Both the position numbers and the translations under genes were made by a program. Shown here piece by piece: positions 19,321-28,907 of a stretch of DNA of 55,872 nucleotides (the stretch's first letter is position 1; each line of letters starts with the position of its first letter). This stretch comes from Burkholderiaceae bacterium (GTDB lineage Bacteria; Pseudomonadota; Gammaproteobacteria; Burkholderiales; Burkholderiaceae_B). The stretch is taken from positions 1 to 55,872 of the forward strand of contig JAOATE010000027.1 in the NCBI GenBank assembly GCA_030158305.1, read 5' to 3'. The notes below the pieces were generated by a model, which was not told the origin of the DNA, made no database searches, and saw only the letters and a program-made list of their open reading frames with translations.

Positions 19321-20155
19321 AACAGGCGCACTAAGAGGCGTGCTGCGAGGCGCCCTCTTACTCTGCGCCATGTTGCTGCCGCTGCAACACTCAGTCTTTG
19401 CCGCTCAAGCCACTCGACAACTGACGTGCCTTGCCAAAGCATATCCTGACCACCTGGCTCAGCCGACGAGCGAGTATGCCATCTATTCCCATGCAGGACA
19501 GCGTTATCCATTTGACCCAAATTCTACTTACAGGGATTTTGAAGACGAGCTTGATCGCGCCGACCTCTACAGTCAATTGCGCCAAGCGTATCAAACCGGT
19601 CCCTTAACAAGCTCGCCAAAACGAAATGAAGACCCGGGACGCCTGCGTCATACGCCCCTTTTCTCAGACATGTATGGCAAGTCTCCCGCGGAAGTCGCCA
19701 GCAGACTCGTCACGATTAATTGGGCACCGTGCAATTGCAAGCTTCAGTTTTCAAGTGTGAATGGTGCAGCCAAGGCACTTGAGGCTGTGGGCACAGAAAT
19801 TGCTCGTGCGGGGCTCTCGACTCTCGTCTCTGAAAGTATTGGGACGTTTAATTGGAGAAAAATAGCCGGAACTCAGCGCTTGAGTATGCATGCCTTTGGC
19901 ATTGCCATCGATTTCAAACTCCCTCACCGACTCGGTCGCTACTGGAGATGGGATGGCGCGTATACAAACCAAAACAAAGTCTTTCCGGAAGACATTCTGC
20001 GCGATCAAGATTTCAATCGTGTCGTGAGTATTTTTGAATCACACGGCTTTGTGTGGGGCGGAAAATGGTGGCACTACGACAGCATTCATTTTGAATATCG
20101 GCCAGAGTTGACCTTGAAAGAATGCGGCATTGCCAACAATCCAAACCGAAAATAA
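19295..20155 (+). CDS. M15-family D-Ala-D-Ala carboxypeptidase-like peptidase, exported
   Basis: The protein resembles VanY/M15 zinc peptidases that trim peptidoglycan stem peptides. The zinc motif SMHAFGIAIDF (S-x-H-x6-D type) lies at about residues 197-207, and the third ligand is in WWHYDSIHFEY near residue 265. A hydrophobic segment (GALLLCAMLLPLQHSVFA) is a probable signal peptide or anchor. I start it at the ATG at 19295 (286 aa), which overlaps the upstream gene by 26 bases; a GTG near 19338 is an alternative that would avoid overlap. CNCKLQFSS in the middle has two close cysteines. Substrate is inferred from the family. Confidence 0.85.
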   Translation: MADCLVENKTGALRGVLRGALLLCAMLLPLQHSVFAAQATRQLTCLAKAYPDHLAQPTSEYAIYSHAGQRYPFDPNSTYRDFEDELDRADLYSQLRQAYQTGPLTSSPKRNEDPGRLRHTPLFSDMYGKSPAEVASRLVTINWAPCNCKLQFSSVNGAAKALEAVGTEIARAGLSTLVSESIGTFNWRKIAGTQRLSMHAFGIAIDFKLPHRLGRYWRWDGAYTNQNKVFPEDILRDQDFNRVVSIFESHGFVWGGKWWHYDSIHFEYRPELTLKECGIANNPNRK

Positions 20156-20158
20156 AAA

Positions 20159-20176
20159 TGCCCCTGAAGAGGGGCA
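20159..20176 (-). terminator. Intrinsic terminator of tRNA-Val, minus strand
   Basis: Stem TGCCCCT/AGGGGCA with a 4-base loop is followed on the minus strand by TTTTTATTTT, a good intrinsic terminator for tRNA-Val. On the plus strand no T-run follows, so it is weak there. Confidence 0.75.
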
Positions 20177-20178
20177 CT

Positions 20179-20255
20179 TGGTAGGCGGTACTGGAATCGA
20201 ACCAGCGACCTCCACGATGTCAACGTGGCGCTCTAACCAGCTGAGCTAACCGCCT
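20179..20255 (-). tRNA. tRNA-Val (anticodon GAC)
   Basis: The minus strand gives a full 77-base cloverleaf with encoded CCA. The acceptor stem is AGGCGGT/ACCGCCT, the anticodon stem CCACG/CGTGG encloses loop TTGACAT (anticodon GAC), and the T-arm has TTCGATT. It has its own consensus promoter and terminator, so it is a stand-alone unit behind trpF. Confidence 0.97.
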
Positions 20256-20267
20256 GTAAAGAAAATG

Positions 20268-20297
20268 ATTATATCGGTTTTATGTAGCGGATGTCAA
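20268..20297 (-). promoter_or_regulatory. Consensus sigma-70 promoter of tRNA-Val
   Basis: On the minus strand TTGACA (20292-20297) and TATAAT (20268-20273) are both perfect hexamers, 18 bases apart. The predicted start is about 6 bases before the tRNA. The promoter lies entirely between trpF and the tRNA. Confidence 0.88.
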
Positions 20298-20303
20298 AAG
20301 CAC

Positions 20304-20957
20304 TCATTGATCCGCACTTTTAACAGCCGACACAAATGCAGCGATCAGTGATGGGGACTTAAGGCCTGGGCCTACTTCGACACCGCTACTCACATCGACC
20401 GCCCAAGGACGGAGCTGACGAACAGGCGCTAAGAGGGTTTGAACATTGAGGCCACCAGACAAAATGATCGGGGCACGTTCTGCAGGCTTGAGTGCCACCA
20501 ACTCCGATAGCATGGCATGATCAAAGCTGTGGCCACTGCCACCGTAAGCCGGCGTATAGCTGTCAAATAACCAACCACATGCTGACGCAAACTGCTGACA
20601 CGACTGCTTAAGGGTGAGCGCGGAATCCATGCCAGGCGCACCCACACGAAAAGCCTTGATATAAGGTGTTTCAAACGAAGCACAAAATTCTGGAGTCTCT
20701 TCACCGTGAAACTGAAGCAACGTTGGTCGCATAGTTTCAATCACCTTCTGGACAAACTGTGGCTCGGGATTGACGAAAAGCGCGACCGAACTCACAAAAG
20801 CGGGGAGATTTCGTACTAACTCAGCCGCTCGTTCAGGAGAAACAAAACGCTTGCTCGAGGGGTGAAAAACAAAACCTACAGCATCTGCTCCTGCATTGAC
20901 AGCACACAGCAGGTCTTCATGGCGCGTAATTCCACAAATTTTGATTCTCGTGCGCAT
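20304..20957 (-). CDS. trpF: Phosphoribosylanthranilate isomerase
   Basis: TrpF catalyses the third step of tryptophan synthesis, converting N-(5-phosphoribosyl)anthranilate to the ribulose form. The 217-aa TIM barrel begins MRTRIKICGITRHEDL with the catalytic Cys in KICG, and includes DAVGFVFHPSSKRFVS and ILSGGLN. I use the ATG at 20957, which has AAAGGG upstream and lies 16 bases after the truA stop; the open frame extends 16 codons further into truA. In many Burkholderiales trpF is followed by trpB and trpA, but here a tRNA-Val unit comes next and trpBA are not in the window. Confidence 0.95.
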   Translation of the reverse strand: MRTRIKICGITRHEDLLCAVNAGADAVGFVFHPSSKRFVSPERAAELVRNLPAFVSSVALFVNPEPQFVQKVIETMRPTLLQFHGEETPEFCASFETPYIKAFRVGAPGMDSALTLKQSCQQFASACGWLFDSYTPAYGGSGHSFDHAMLSELVALKPAERAPIILSGGLNVQTLLAPVRQLRPWAVDVSSGVEVGPGLKSPSLIAAFVSAVKSADQ

Positions 20958-20973
20958 TGTTTTACCCTTTTGA

Positions 20974-21906
20974 TTACTGTTGGGGCACGTGATGAACGGC
21001 CTCAAGAAAATCTAAACCTACTGCATCTGTCGTCACAACTGGTAACGAACATCCAGGGTAGGTCACATCCGTTAAATACAAGCCATCAGGTGAGAAAGTA
21101 GGTGCTCCCTGAGTGCGGTCTCTCGCCTCAAGAACTTTTGCAACGTAGCTAATCGGCTCTCGCTCCTGTCCGACTTGAACAAGAGCCCCCATAATATTAC
21201 GAACCATGTGGTGCAAAAAAGCATTGGCTTGAAGTTGCACCACAATGCGAGGTCCTTGCTGGGTGATTTCTAGTTTGTGTAGAGTTCGCACAGGTGACTT
21301 AGCCTGACACTGCGAAGACCTGAAACTGCTAAAGTCATGCTCACCCACCAAGCAATGTGCAGCTTTACGCATCGCATCAACATTGAGTGGTTGAAATACC
21401 CACCCTGCCCGACCCTGCCACATGGGATGACGCACGCGGGTATTGAGTATCACATAGGTGTAGGAACGAGCTGTTGCAGAAAAGCGTGCATGAAACTCGC
21501 TCGGCACCGCTTGAGCCCACTGCACCGAAATTGAATCTGGCAGATGTGCGTTTGTACCGCGCACCCAAGACTCAGATGGTCGATTGACCGTCGTATCCAG
21601 ATGCACCACCTGATTGAGTCCGTGCACTCCTGTGTCTGTCCGACCTGCGCAAACTGTGTTGACAGATGCGCCCACGAAAGCTTGAAGTGCACGTTCTAGC
21701 GTGTCTTGGACAGTCTGTCCATGTGGTTGTTTTTGCCAACCTTGCCAGGGTCGACCATCATAAGCAATGCCGAGTGCAATCCTATTTAAAGCAACGCCAC
21801 TCGATGAGGACTGAGCAAAGTCACTCTCTAGTGACTCTGCTGAGACCGAAACACGTGAATCAGACACCTGTTTTGCTGGATCCAGCCGCATTCGACGGCT
21901 TGTCAT
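20974..21906 (-). CDS. truA: tRNA pseudouridine(38-40) synthase
   Basis: TruA makes pseudouridine at positions 38-40 of many tRNAs. The catalytic Asp is in [14 protein letters not shown] near residue 95, and [19 protein letters not shown] begins the conserved domain near residue 43. The protein (310 aa) carries a roughly 42-residue N-terminal extension. Only ATG codons at 21906 or 21891 are available, and both lie inside the 3' end of fimV (overlap 47 or 32 bases). No alternative start codon stands near the conserved domain, so the extension appears real but its start is uncertain. The order asd-fimV-truA-trpF is conserved in the group. Confidence 0.93.
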   Translation of the reverse strand: MTSRRMRLDPAKQVSDSRVSVSAESLESDFAQSSSSGVALNRIALGIAYDGRPWQGWQKQPHGQTVQDTLERALQAFVGASVNTVCAGRTDTGVHGLNQVVHLDTTVNRPSESWVRGTNAHLPDSISVQWAQAVPSEFHARFSATARSYTYVILNTRVRHPMWQGRAGWVFQPLNVDAMRKAAHCLVGEHDFSSFRSSQCQAKSPVRTLHKLEITQQGPRIVVQLQANAFLHHMVRNIMGALVQVGQEREPISYVAKVLEARDRTQGAPTFSPDGLYLTDVTYPGCSLPVVTTDAVGLDFLEAVHHVPQQ

Positions 21907-23281
21907 CCGCTGACAAATTCAAGTCAATCGACTGAAGCTTTTGATCAAAATTCGAGGCGACTGCAGCGTTGGATTGAGGCGCATGATCCAACTCCTCGGC
22001 ACGAGCTTGCCGATCCGCCCGTTTTAAGAGGAAGGCAATGATCAGTGCCAGTAAAGCGGAAATACCCAGCACAAATCCAAGCACATGGTCTGAAGCATAT
22101 TGCTTTAACTTAGCCATCCCCGTTTTTACTTCACCAGAAGCCGTTGTGCCGGTGCCGGCATTGGACCCACTGGCGGATGAACCTTCACCCCCCCGAGTCC
22201 CCGAAGTTGTCGAAGCTCCGGTGGTTCCGGAGGTTCCGGTGGCTCCAGTTGCTCCGGTCGCTCCAGATGATCCAGCTGGGCCTGAATTCCCTGTTGTACC
22301 GACAGAGCTAGAAGCAGCCTGACTTTTCTGAAGAGCCTCTTTTAATTCCTCTACGTTTTTCTGCAAAGACTCCACTCGAGACTGCATTTCTCGCAGTTCG
22401 TTTGCGGTCGCGACTTTGGCATCCGCTTGTTGATCAGCAGGATTAGTCGAAGCAAGTCTAACCTGATCACCTGTGGGAGCGGTTCCAGAGGCCAACGGAG
22501 GACTCGTGACGGCGCCAGTTTGCGCGCTCGGAGTTGTGACAGTCGGCACAGTCACCGCAGCTTTACCTGAGCCTCGACGCGCTCGAAAGGCTTGATCATG
22601 CTTTGCAAACATCGAACGCGCATACTTGGCATCGACAGCGCGCATCGTGGCTGCATCTGGAATAGTGAGAGATGATCCCGCACGAAGCAAGTTCATATTG
22701 TCGGCAATAAAGGCTTGCGGATTTGCCTCGTAAATTGACCACATCACCTGATAGATGTCTGCGCCGCTGACAGCTTTTTCCAAGGCGATCGCATACAAGG
22801 TATCCCCTTTGACTACGCGAACCGAACCTGAAGCTTTAGGAGATGACTCGCTAGACAACACTAAGTAACTGGACTGAATCGACGTCGTCCCAGAAGCCGT
22901 TGTCAGTCGAATCAAGACATCGACCACCGGACGATTCACCGCTTGAGTGGAGCGCAGCACAAGATTACGCGAGGTCGCATTCAACCCCGGCTCGATCGTG
23001 ACAGATAAAGAATCAATTGACGCTGGCAGAGTTAAACCAGCTTGTGCCCAAGCCGCAGACTCAGCCACTGAGGCGCTTAATAGTTTGAGATCGTCCGGAG
23101 TCAGTCCATTCATCGGCACGGAAACCTGAAGCGGTGTGCCGGCAACCGAGATGACGCGACCATGTCCTGGTTGCGCAGCCTGAGTCACATTGAGCCCCGT
23201 CAAAGACAGCCCCAGATAAAGCATCAACGAGGTGGCAGTGCGCCGCAACAACACACCAGAGCTTTTCAATTGCCGTGCCAT
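21860..23281 (-). CDS. fimV: FimV-like pilus/polarity protein with LysM domain
   Basis: FimV is an inner-membrane protein with a periplasmic peptidoglycan-binding LysM domain that organises type IV pili and cell-pole proteins in Pseudomonas. The 473-aa product (ATG 23281) has a signal peptide, a FimV N-terminal domain ([19 protein letters not shown]), a LysM segment ([18 protein letters not shown], near residue 180), a coiled coil ([23 protein letters not shown]), a collagen-like stretch rich in Gly, Thr and Ala triplets, and one transmembrane helix near the end. It lacks the long cytoplasmic TPR tail of Pseudomonas FimV, as many betaproteobacterial versions do. It follows asd by 17 bases and overlaps truA. 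Confidence 0.85.
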   Translation of the reverse strand: MARQLKSSGVLLRRTATSLMLYLGLSLTGLNVTQAAQPGHGRVISVAGTPLQVSVPMNGLTPDDLKLLSASVAESAAWAQAGLTLPASIDSLSVTIEPGLNATSRNLVLRSTQAVNRPVVDVLIRLTTASGTTSIQSSYLVLSSESSPKASGSVRVVKGDTLYAIALEKAVSGADIYQVMWSIYEANPQAFIADNMNLLRAGSSLTIPDAATMRAVDAKYARSMFAKHDQAFRARRGSGKAAVTVPTVTTPSAQTGAVTSPPLASGTAPTGDQVRLASTNPADQQADAKVATANELREMQSRVESLQKNVEELKEALQKSQAASSSVGTTGNSGPAGSSGATGATGATGTSGTTGASTTSGTRGGEGSSASGSNAGTGTTASGEVKTGMAKLKQYASDHVLGFVLGISALLALIIAFLLKRADRQARAEELDHAPQSNAAVASNFDQKLQSIDLNLSADDKPSNAAGSSKTGV

Positions 23282-23298
23282 ATAGAATTTTCCTTGAC

Positions 23299-24426
23299 TT
23301 AGAGCTCGCCGAGCGTAATGCGTAACATGCGACGCAGAGGCTCTGCAGCGCCCCACAGTAATTGATCGCCAATCGTAAAGGCCCCAAGGTACTCAGGCCC
23401 CATAGAAAGCTTTCTCATCCGTCCGACAGGAATATCCAACGTGCCGGTTACGGATACTGGTGACAATTCACGCAGTGTGTCCTCTTTGGTGTTTGGGACA
23501 AACTTGGCCCAAGCAGAACCTTGCGAAATGATCTCTGCGATCTCGTCCATCGGCACATCACGCTTGAGTTTGATGGTGAGCGCCTGGCTATGGCAACGCA
23601 TCGCTCCAATTCTCACGCACAAACCATCAATCGGGATTGGTGTAGAACCAAAACCTTCGCCGCGGCCAAGAATTTTATTCGTTTCAGCCTCGCCTTTCCA
23701 TTCTTCGCGGGACATTCCGTTGCCGAGGTCTTTGTCGATCCAAGGAATCAGATTGCCTGCCAGCGGGATACCGAAATGCTCGGTTGGTAATTGTCCGGAT
23801 TGTTGAGTTGCCAACACTTTCCGATCAATTTCTAAAATAGCAGAAGCAGGATCGGCGAGCTCAGCCTGGACAGCTGCGTTTAGCAAACCAAATTGGGTCA
23901 ATAATTCGCGCATGTGTTGCGCACCGCCGCCCGAGGCTGCCTGGTAAGTCATGCTAGTCATCCAGTCAATCAAGTCATGCTTGAACAGACCAGCCAGACC
24001 CATCATCATGCAACTTACGGTGCAATTGCCACCAATGTAATCGCGCACACCACGCTGCAAACCCGCATCAATCACATCACGGTTCACGGGGTCCAGGACA
24101 ATAATGGCATCATTTTTCATGCGCAAGGTGCTGGCGGCATCAATCCAGACTCCCGTCCATCCTGCAGCACGTAGTTTAGGATAAACCTCACTGGTGTAAT
24201 CGCCGCCTTGGGCGGTCACAATAATAGGTAGTTTTTTAAGGGCTTCGATATCGAACGCATTTTGGAGGGCGGTTGAACCGGCCCACTCAGGTGCGCGACC
24301 TCCGGCATTGCTGGTGGAGAAAAAAACGGGATCAATCAGATCAAAATCACCCTCATCACGCATCCGCTGCATGAGAACAGATCCAACCATACCGCGCCAA
24401 CCTACCAATCCGACCGATTTTTTCAT
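23299..24426 (-). CDS. asd: Aspartate-semialdehyde dehydrogenase
   Basis: Asd reduces aspartyl phosphate to aspartate semialdehyde, the branch point to lysine, methionine and threonine. The 375-aa protein has the NADP-binding start [20 protein letters not shown], the catalytic cysteine in [10 protein letters not shown] near residue 136 and [21 protein letters not shown] near the end. Length and sequence fit the gamma/betaproteobacterial type. It lies between leuB and fimV. Confidence 0.97.
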   Translation of the reverse strand: MKKSVGLVGWRGMVGSVLMQRMRDEGDFDLIDPVFFSTSNAGGRAPEWAGSTALQNAFDIEALKKLPIIVTAQGGDYTSEVYPKLRAAGWTGVWIDAASTLRMKNDAIIVLDPVNRDVIDAGLQRGVRDYIGGNCTVSCMMMGLAGLFKHDLIDWMTSMTYQAASGGGAQHMRELLTQFGLLNAAVQAELADPASAILEIDRKVLATQQSGQLPTEHFGIPLAGNLIPWIDKDLGNGMSREEWKGEAETNKILGRGEGFGSTPIPIDGLCVRIGAMRCHSQALTIKLKRDVPMDEIAEIISQGSAWAKFVPNTKEDTLRELSPVSVTGTLDIPVGRMRKLSMGPEYLGAFTIGDQLLWGAAEPLRRMLRITLGEL

Positions 24427-24468
24427 TTCAACAAAACCACAATGAGGTATTAGATATTTAATATTTTA

Positions 24469-24493
24469 GCCCAGCGCCAAAAGGCGACTGGGC
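24469..24493 (-). terminator. Putative terminator between leuB and asd
   Basis: On the minus strand, GCCCAG-T-CGCC and GGCG-CTGGGC pair into a 10-bp stem with one bulge around a TTTT loop, just after the leuB stop. Only an A/T-mixed tail (TAAAATATT) follows, so termination may be partial. Confidence 0.5.
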
Positions 24494-24503
24494 GGGATTG
24501 CCA

Positions 24504-25580
24504 TTAGGCCAAGGCTTTCAACACAGCGTCACCCATGGCAGCGGTACCGACCTTGGTGGTACCCGGCTCATAAATGTCAGCAGTACGGAGGCCTTGCTGC
24601 AACACCTTTTGCACGGCCTGCTCAATACGATCGGCAATCGCTGCGCTATCCAAAGAATAACGAAGCATCATGGCGGCAGACAAAATCGTCGCAAGCGGAT
24701 TGGCAATGCCCTGGCCTGCGATGTCTGGTGCAGAGCCGTGGCTGGGTTCATACAAACCTTGACCGGAAGCGTTTAATGAGGCCGAAGGCAACATGCCGAT
24801 TGAGCCCGTCAGCATCGCAGCTTCGTCAGACAAAATATCACCGAACAAGTTGCCAGTGACGATCACGTCAAACTCACGCGGCGCACGCACTAACTGCATA
24901 GCAGCATTATCAACATACATATGCGTCAGCGCGACATCGGGATAGTCTTTCGCAACATCAATCACAATGTCACGCCAGAGCTGCGAGGTCTCGAGCACGT
25001 TGGCTTTGTCGACGCTACACAATTTGCCTTTACGCTTTTGGGCTGCCTGAAAACCGATATGAGCAATACGTCGAATCTCAGGCTCGGCATAACGCATCGT
25101 GTCAAAACCCTCACGAGATCCTGCGTAAGGGCCATCCGTCGCAGTACGAATACCGCGTGGCGTACCAAAATAGATATCACCTGTCAGCTCGCGCAAAATC
25201 AAAATATCCAATCCGGATACGATTTCAGGCTTGAGTGAGGAGGCATTGGCCAACTCTGGATACAAAATGGCGGGACGTAAGTTTGCAAACAAACCAAGCG
25301 CTTTACGCAGCCCCAAAATGGCTTGCTCAGGCCGATGCTCGCGAGGAAGCTTGTCGTATTTCCAATCGCCCACTGCACCAAACAAAATCGCATTGGACTC
25401 TTGAGCAAGTTTGAGTGTTGCGGGTGGCAAGGGATGGCCATGCAAATCATACGCTGTGCCGCCCACTGGCGCATGGTTGATCTCTAACTCTGGAGCCACT
25501 GCACTCAGCACGCGAACAGCCTGCTCAATAATTTCTGAACCGATGCCATCACCGGGTAAGACTGCGATTTTTTTTGTCAT
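24504..25580 (-). CDS. leuB: 3-isopropylmalate dehydrogenase
   Basis: LeuB oxidises and decarboxylates 3-isopropylmalate in leucine synthesis. The 358-aa protein has [14 protein letters not shown] at the N-terminus, the substrate loop [13 protein letters not shown] and the NAD-site segment [18 protein letters not shown]. It is the third gene of leuCDB, 54 bases after leuD with a stable hairpin between. Confidence 0.97.
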   Translation of the reverse strand: MTKKIAVLPGDGIGSEIIEQAVRVLSAVAPELEINHAPVGGTAYDLHGHPLPPATLKLAQESNAILFGAVGDWKYDKLPREHRPEQAILGLRKALGLFANLRPAILYPELANASSLKPEIVSGLDILILRELTGDIYFGTPRGIRTATDGPYAGSREGFDTMRYAEPEIRRIAHIGFQAAQKRKGKLCSVDKANVLETSQLWRDIVIDVAKDYPDVALTHMYVDNAAMQLVRAPREFDVIVTGNLFGDILSDEAAMLTGSIGMLPSASLNASGQGLYEPSHGSAPDIAGQGIANPLATILSAAMMLRYSLDSAAIADRIEQAVQKVLQQGLRTADIYEPGTTKVGTAAMGDAVLKALA

Positions 25581-25593
25581 GTTTGACTCATCT

Positions 25594-25621
25594 AAAAAAT
25601 AATGGGCCGGCGAACCGGCCC
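25594..25621 (-). terminator. GC-rich hairpin with T-run between leuD and leuB
   Basis: On the minus strand GGGCCGG-TTCG-CCGGCCC (25604-25621) forms a 7-bp all-GC stem with a very stable UUCG tetraloop, followed by ATTATTTTTTAG. It has the form of an intrinsic terminator inside an otherwise contiguous leu operon and may lower leuB transcription relative to leuCD or mark an RNA end. Confidence 0.6.
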
Positions 25622-25634
25622 GATATAAAGTGAT

Positions 25635-26291
25635 TTATCTCGCGCCAATAGGCACTACATCCAGCCAAGGATGACGGGCAAGACGCTCATTTTCGTAATT
25701 GCGAATTTTGTCCGCGTGACGCAAGGTCAAGCCGATTTCATCCAAACCGTTGAGCAGGCAGTATTTGCGATGCGCGGTGATGTCGAAATGCATCTCGCGA
25801 CCGTCTGGTGCAATCACCAACTGCTTTTCGAGATCAATCGTCAGCTTGTAGCCCACAAAGCCACGGACCTCATCAAACAGCCGCGAAACTTCAAGCTCAG
25901 TCAGGACGATTGGCAAAAAGCCAGTCTTGTAACTGTTGTTAAAAAAGATGTCCGCAAAAGACGGGGCAATCACGGCACGGAAGCCATACTGCGCAAGCGC
26001 CCAAGGCGCGTGCTCGCGGCTGGAGCCACAACCAAAGTTTTTGCGACCCAACAAAATCGAAGCATTCTGATAGCGTGAATGATTCAGGATGAAATCGGGA
26101 TTGAGCGGGCGCTTGGAATTATCCATGCCAGGCTCACCGTGATCCAAATAACGAATCTCATCAAAGAGGTTCGGGCCAAAGCCAGAACGCTTGATGGACT
26201 TGAGAAACTGCTTGGGAATAATCAGGTCTGTATCGACGTTTTCGCGATCGAGTGGAGCGACCAGTCCTTGGTGTGTTGTAAATGCGTCCAT
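25635..26291 (-). CDS. leuD: 3-isopropylmalate dehydratase small subunit
   Basis: LeuD is the small (swivel) subunit of isopropylmalate isomerase. The 218-aa sequence has [17 protein letters not shown] near the N-terminus and the [13 protein letters not shown] motif near residue 88. It starts 6 bases after leuC, as expected for a 1:1 complex. Confidence 0.97.
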   Translation of the reverse strand: MDAFTTHQGLVAPLDRENVDTDLIIPKQFLKSIKRSGFGPNLFDEIRYLDHGEPGMDNSKRPLNPDFILNHSRYQNASILLGRKNFGCGSSREHAPWALAQYGFRAVIAPSFADIFFNNSYKTGFLPIVLTELEVSRLFDEVRGFVGYKLTIDLEKQLVIAPDGREMHFDITAHRKYCLLNGLDEIGLTLRHADKIRNYENERLARHPWLDVVPIGAR

Positions 26292-26297
26292 GTCTGC

Positions 26298-27701
26298 TTA
26301 CCGGAAGTTACGTACGTCGACAAAATGACCAGCGATCGCAGCAGCTGCTGCCATGGCTGGGCTCACGAGATGGGTTCTACCACCCTGCCCTTGACGACCT
26401 TCAAAGTTACGATTTGATGTCGAGGCGCAACGTTCTTGGGGTTCGAGTCGATCGGCATTCATCGCCAAACACATCGAACAGCCTGGCTCGCGCCATTCAA
26501 AACCCGCTTCGATGAAGATCTTGTCGAGCCCTTCGCGCTCAGCTTGGGCTTTAACAAGTCCAGAACCTGCCACGACCATCGCCTGACGAACGTTGCTCGC
26601 CACGCGCTTGCCGCGTGCGACCACCGCAGCAGCACGCAAGTCCTCAATGCGTGAATTGGTACAAGAGCCGATGAAGACGCGATCAATTTTGATGTCCTGA
26701 ATCGCAGTATTGGGCTTGAGACCCATGTATTCAAGGGCGCGCTCCATGCCGCTTCGACGGGCTTCATCCTTTTCGCGCTCTGGATCTGGAACGCGACCTG
26801 TCACAGGCAAGACCATTTCAGGGGAAGTTCCCCAGGTGACTTGGGGTACGATCTGACGCGCATCGATTTCTACGACACGATCAAAATGCGCACCTTCGTC
26901 TGAGTGCAGGGTTTTCCAATACGCGACCGCTTGATCCCAAAGCGCACCGCTCGGTGCAAACGGACGGCCTACAAAATAATCAATCGTCTTTTGATCAACG
27001 GCCACCATGCCAGAACGGGCACCCGCCTCGATCGACATGTTGCACAGGGTCATGCGGCCTTCGATCGACAAATCACGAATGGCACTGCCGGCAAACTCGA
27101 TGGCGTGCGCAGTCCCACCAGCGGTGCCGATCACACCGATGATGTGCAAAATAATATCTTTAGCAGTACAGCCTGCGGGTAAAGCACCCTCGACGCGCAC
27201 AAGCATGTTTTTATTTTTCTTGGCTTGCAGCGTTTGCGTCGCCATCACGTGCTCGACTTCGGAGGTACCAATACCGAACGCCAACGCAGCCATTGCGCCA
27301 TGCGTGCTGGTGTGGGAGTCACCACACACAACGGTCATGCCTGGCAATGTAGCGCCTTGCTCAGGGCCGATCACATGCACGATGCCTTGACGCAAGTCGT
27401 TCATGCGAAACTCAATCACCTGATGCTTTTCACAGTTGGCGTCAAGAGTGTCGACCTGAAGCTTAGAAATAGGATCTGTAATACCTTGGGCCCGATCAGT
27501 CGTCGGAACGTTATGGTCTGCCACAGCCAAGTTGGCATTGAGGCGCCAAAGCTTGCGGCCAGCCAAATCGAGACCCTCGAAGGCCTGAGGACTGGTCACC
27601 TCATGCAACAGGTGACGATCGATATAAAGAATAGCGGTGCCATCTGATTCTTCGTGAACCACATGGGCATCCCATAACTTGTCGTATAAGGTTTTTTTCA
27701 T
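26298..27701 (-). CDS. leuC: 3-isopropylmalate dehydratase large subunit
   Basis: LeuC carries the 4Fe-4S cluster and catalyses interconversion of 2- and 3-isopropylmalate. The 467-aa product has the cluster cysteines in [11 protein letters not shown] and GCSMCLAMN, and [11 protein letters not shown] near residue 135. I use the ATG at 27701 ([15 protein letters not shown]), the family start; the frame stays open 59 codons upstream. It is the first gene of leuCDB. No leader peptide rich in Leu codons was seen in the 65 bases before it. Confidence 0.97.
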   Translation of the reverse strand: MKKTLYDKLWDAHVVHEESDGTAILYIDRHLLHEVTSPQAFEGLDLAGRKLWRLNANLAVADHNVPTTDRAQGITDPISKLQVDTLDANCEKHQVIEFRMNDLRQGIVHVIGPEQGATLPGMTVVCGDSHTSTHGAMAALAFGIGTSEVEHVMATQTLQAKKNKNMLVRVEGALPAGCTAKDIILHIIGVIGTAGGTAHAIEFAGSAIRDLSIEGRMTLCNMSIEAGARSGMVAVDQKTIDYFVGRPFAPSGALWDQAVAYWKTLHSDEGAHFDRVVEIDARQIVPQVTWGTSPEMVLPVTGRVPDPEREKDEARRSGMERALEYMGLKPNTAIQDIKIDRVFIGSCTNSRIEDLRAAAVVARGKRVASNVRQAMVVAGSGLVKAQAEREGLDKIFIEAGFEWREPGCSMCLAMNADRLEPQERCASTSNRNFEGRQGQGGRTHLVSPAMAAAAAIAGHFVDVRNFR

Positions 27702-27766
27702 AACGCTGTCTCTGCCACACTCATTGGATAGGTTTAGCTCTTGATTATGCCATAGCAGGCCTGTCA

Positions 27767-28843
27767 CTAGCCTTTGCTGGGTGCGTCTCCACACTGGGCA
27801 CGATGGCGCAGGGCATGGTCCGCCAAAATGATCGCGAGCAGTGACTCGGCGATGGGCGTCGCACGAATTCCGACACACGGATCATGGCGACCCAAGGTCT
27901 GCACAGAGACAGGATTGCCGGCACGATCGACCGACCGGCGCTCGATCCGAATGCTGGAAGTTGGTTTAATTGCCAAACTGACAGTGATTGGCTGCCCCGT
28001 TGAAATACCCCCCAACACGCCACCGGCATGATTGGTCAAAAAACCCTCAGGGGTAATTTCGTCGCCATGCTCGGAACCGCGTTGCACAATACTGTGAAAT
28101 CCAGCACCAATTTCAACGCCTTTGACAGCATTGAGCCCCATCATGGCATGAGCAATATCCGCATCCAGGCGATCGTAAATAGGCTCGCCCCAACCCGCAG
28201 GCAACCCCTCGGCGACAACTTCGATGCGCGCACCGGCTGAATCGCCGTCTTTACGCAATTGATCCATATAGGACTCAAGCTGAGCCACGATATCCGGATC
28301 TGCCGAGTAAAAAGGGTTGTTGGGAACATGCTCCCAGCTTTTGAACGGCATGGGTATTGGACCGAGTTGACTCATGTAGCCGCGCACGGTGATACCGTAT
28401 TGCTCAGACAGCCATTTTTTGGCAATCGCACCGGCCGCCACTGTAGGAGCCGTCAGCCTGGCCGAAGAACGACCGCCACCCCGGGGATCTCGTACACCGT
28501 ATTTTTTGAAGTAGGCATAATCAGCGTGCCCCGGACGGAAAGTATCCGAAATAGCGCTGTAATCCTTGCTGCGAGCATCCACGTTTCGGATCAACAAGGC
28601 AATTGGCGTGCCTGTTGTCTTGCCCTCAAAAACGCCGGACAGGATTTCGACCTGGTCTGCCTCTTGGCGCTGCGTCACGTGACGCGAGGTTCCAGGACGG
28701 CGTCGATCAAGCTCAAATTGAATATCCTGCTCGGACAACGACAGGCCTGGCGGGCAACCATCGACCACACAGCCGATCGCAGGTCCGTGAGATTCACCAA
28801 AATTGGTGACACAAAATAAAGTACCGAGAGTGTTGCCAGACAT
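27767..28843 (-). CDS. aroC: Chorismate synthase
   Basis: AroC makes chorismate, the precursor of aromatic amino acids and folate, using reduced FMN. The 358-aa protein shows [46 protein letters not shown] and GGISTGQPI, all hallmark motifs. It lies alone between selO and leuC on the minus strand, 65 bases from leuC. Confidence 0.98.
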   Translation of the reverse strand: MSGNTLGTLFCVTNFGESHGPAIGCVVDGCPPGLSLSEQDIQFELDRRRPGTSRHVTQRQEADQVEILSGVFEGKTTGTPIALLIRNVDARSKDYSAISDTFRPGHADYAYFKKYGVRDPRGGGRSSARLTAPTVAAGAIAKKWLSEQYGITVRGYMSQLGPIPMPFKSWEHVPNNPFYSADPDIVAQLESYMDQLRKDGDSAGARIEVVAEGLPAGWGEPIYDRLDADIAHAMMGLNAVKGVEIGAGFHSIVQRGSEHGDEITPEGFLTNHAGGVLGGISTGQPITVSLAIKPTSSIRIERRSVDRAGNPVSVQTLGRHDPCVGIRATPIAESLLAIILADHALRHRAQCGDAPSKG

Positions 28844-28907
28844 AGAAACGAACCGTCAAGGTTGGGCGTGCTCAAAGGGATACACGCAACAAAACGACAT
28901 TATTGCA

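Noticed and set aside
22140-22320. Repeated gly-thr triplet DNA in fimV considered as a separate tandem repeat or CRISPR-like array
   Set aside because: It is low-complexity coding sequence for a collagen-like linker, with no spacers or conserved repeat unit.
27702-27878. 59-codon extension upstream of leuC and overlapping aroC
   Set aside because: LeuC proteins start [11 protein letters not shown] or similar; the extra stretch runs into the 3' end of aroC and is not conserved.
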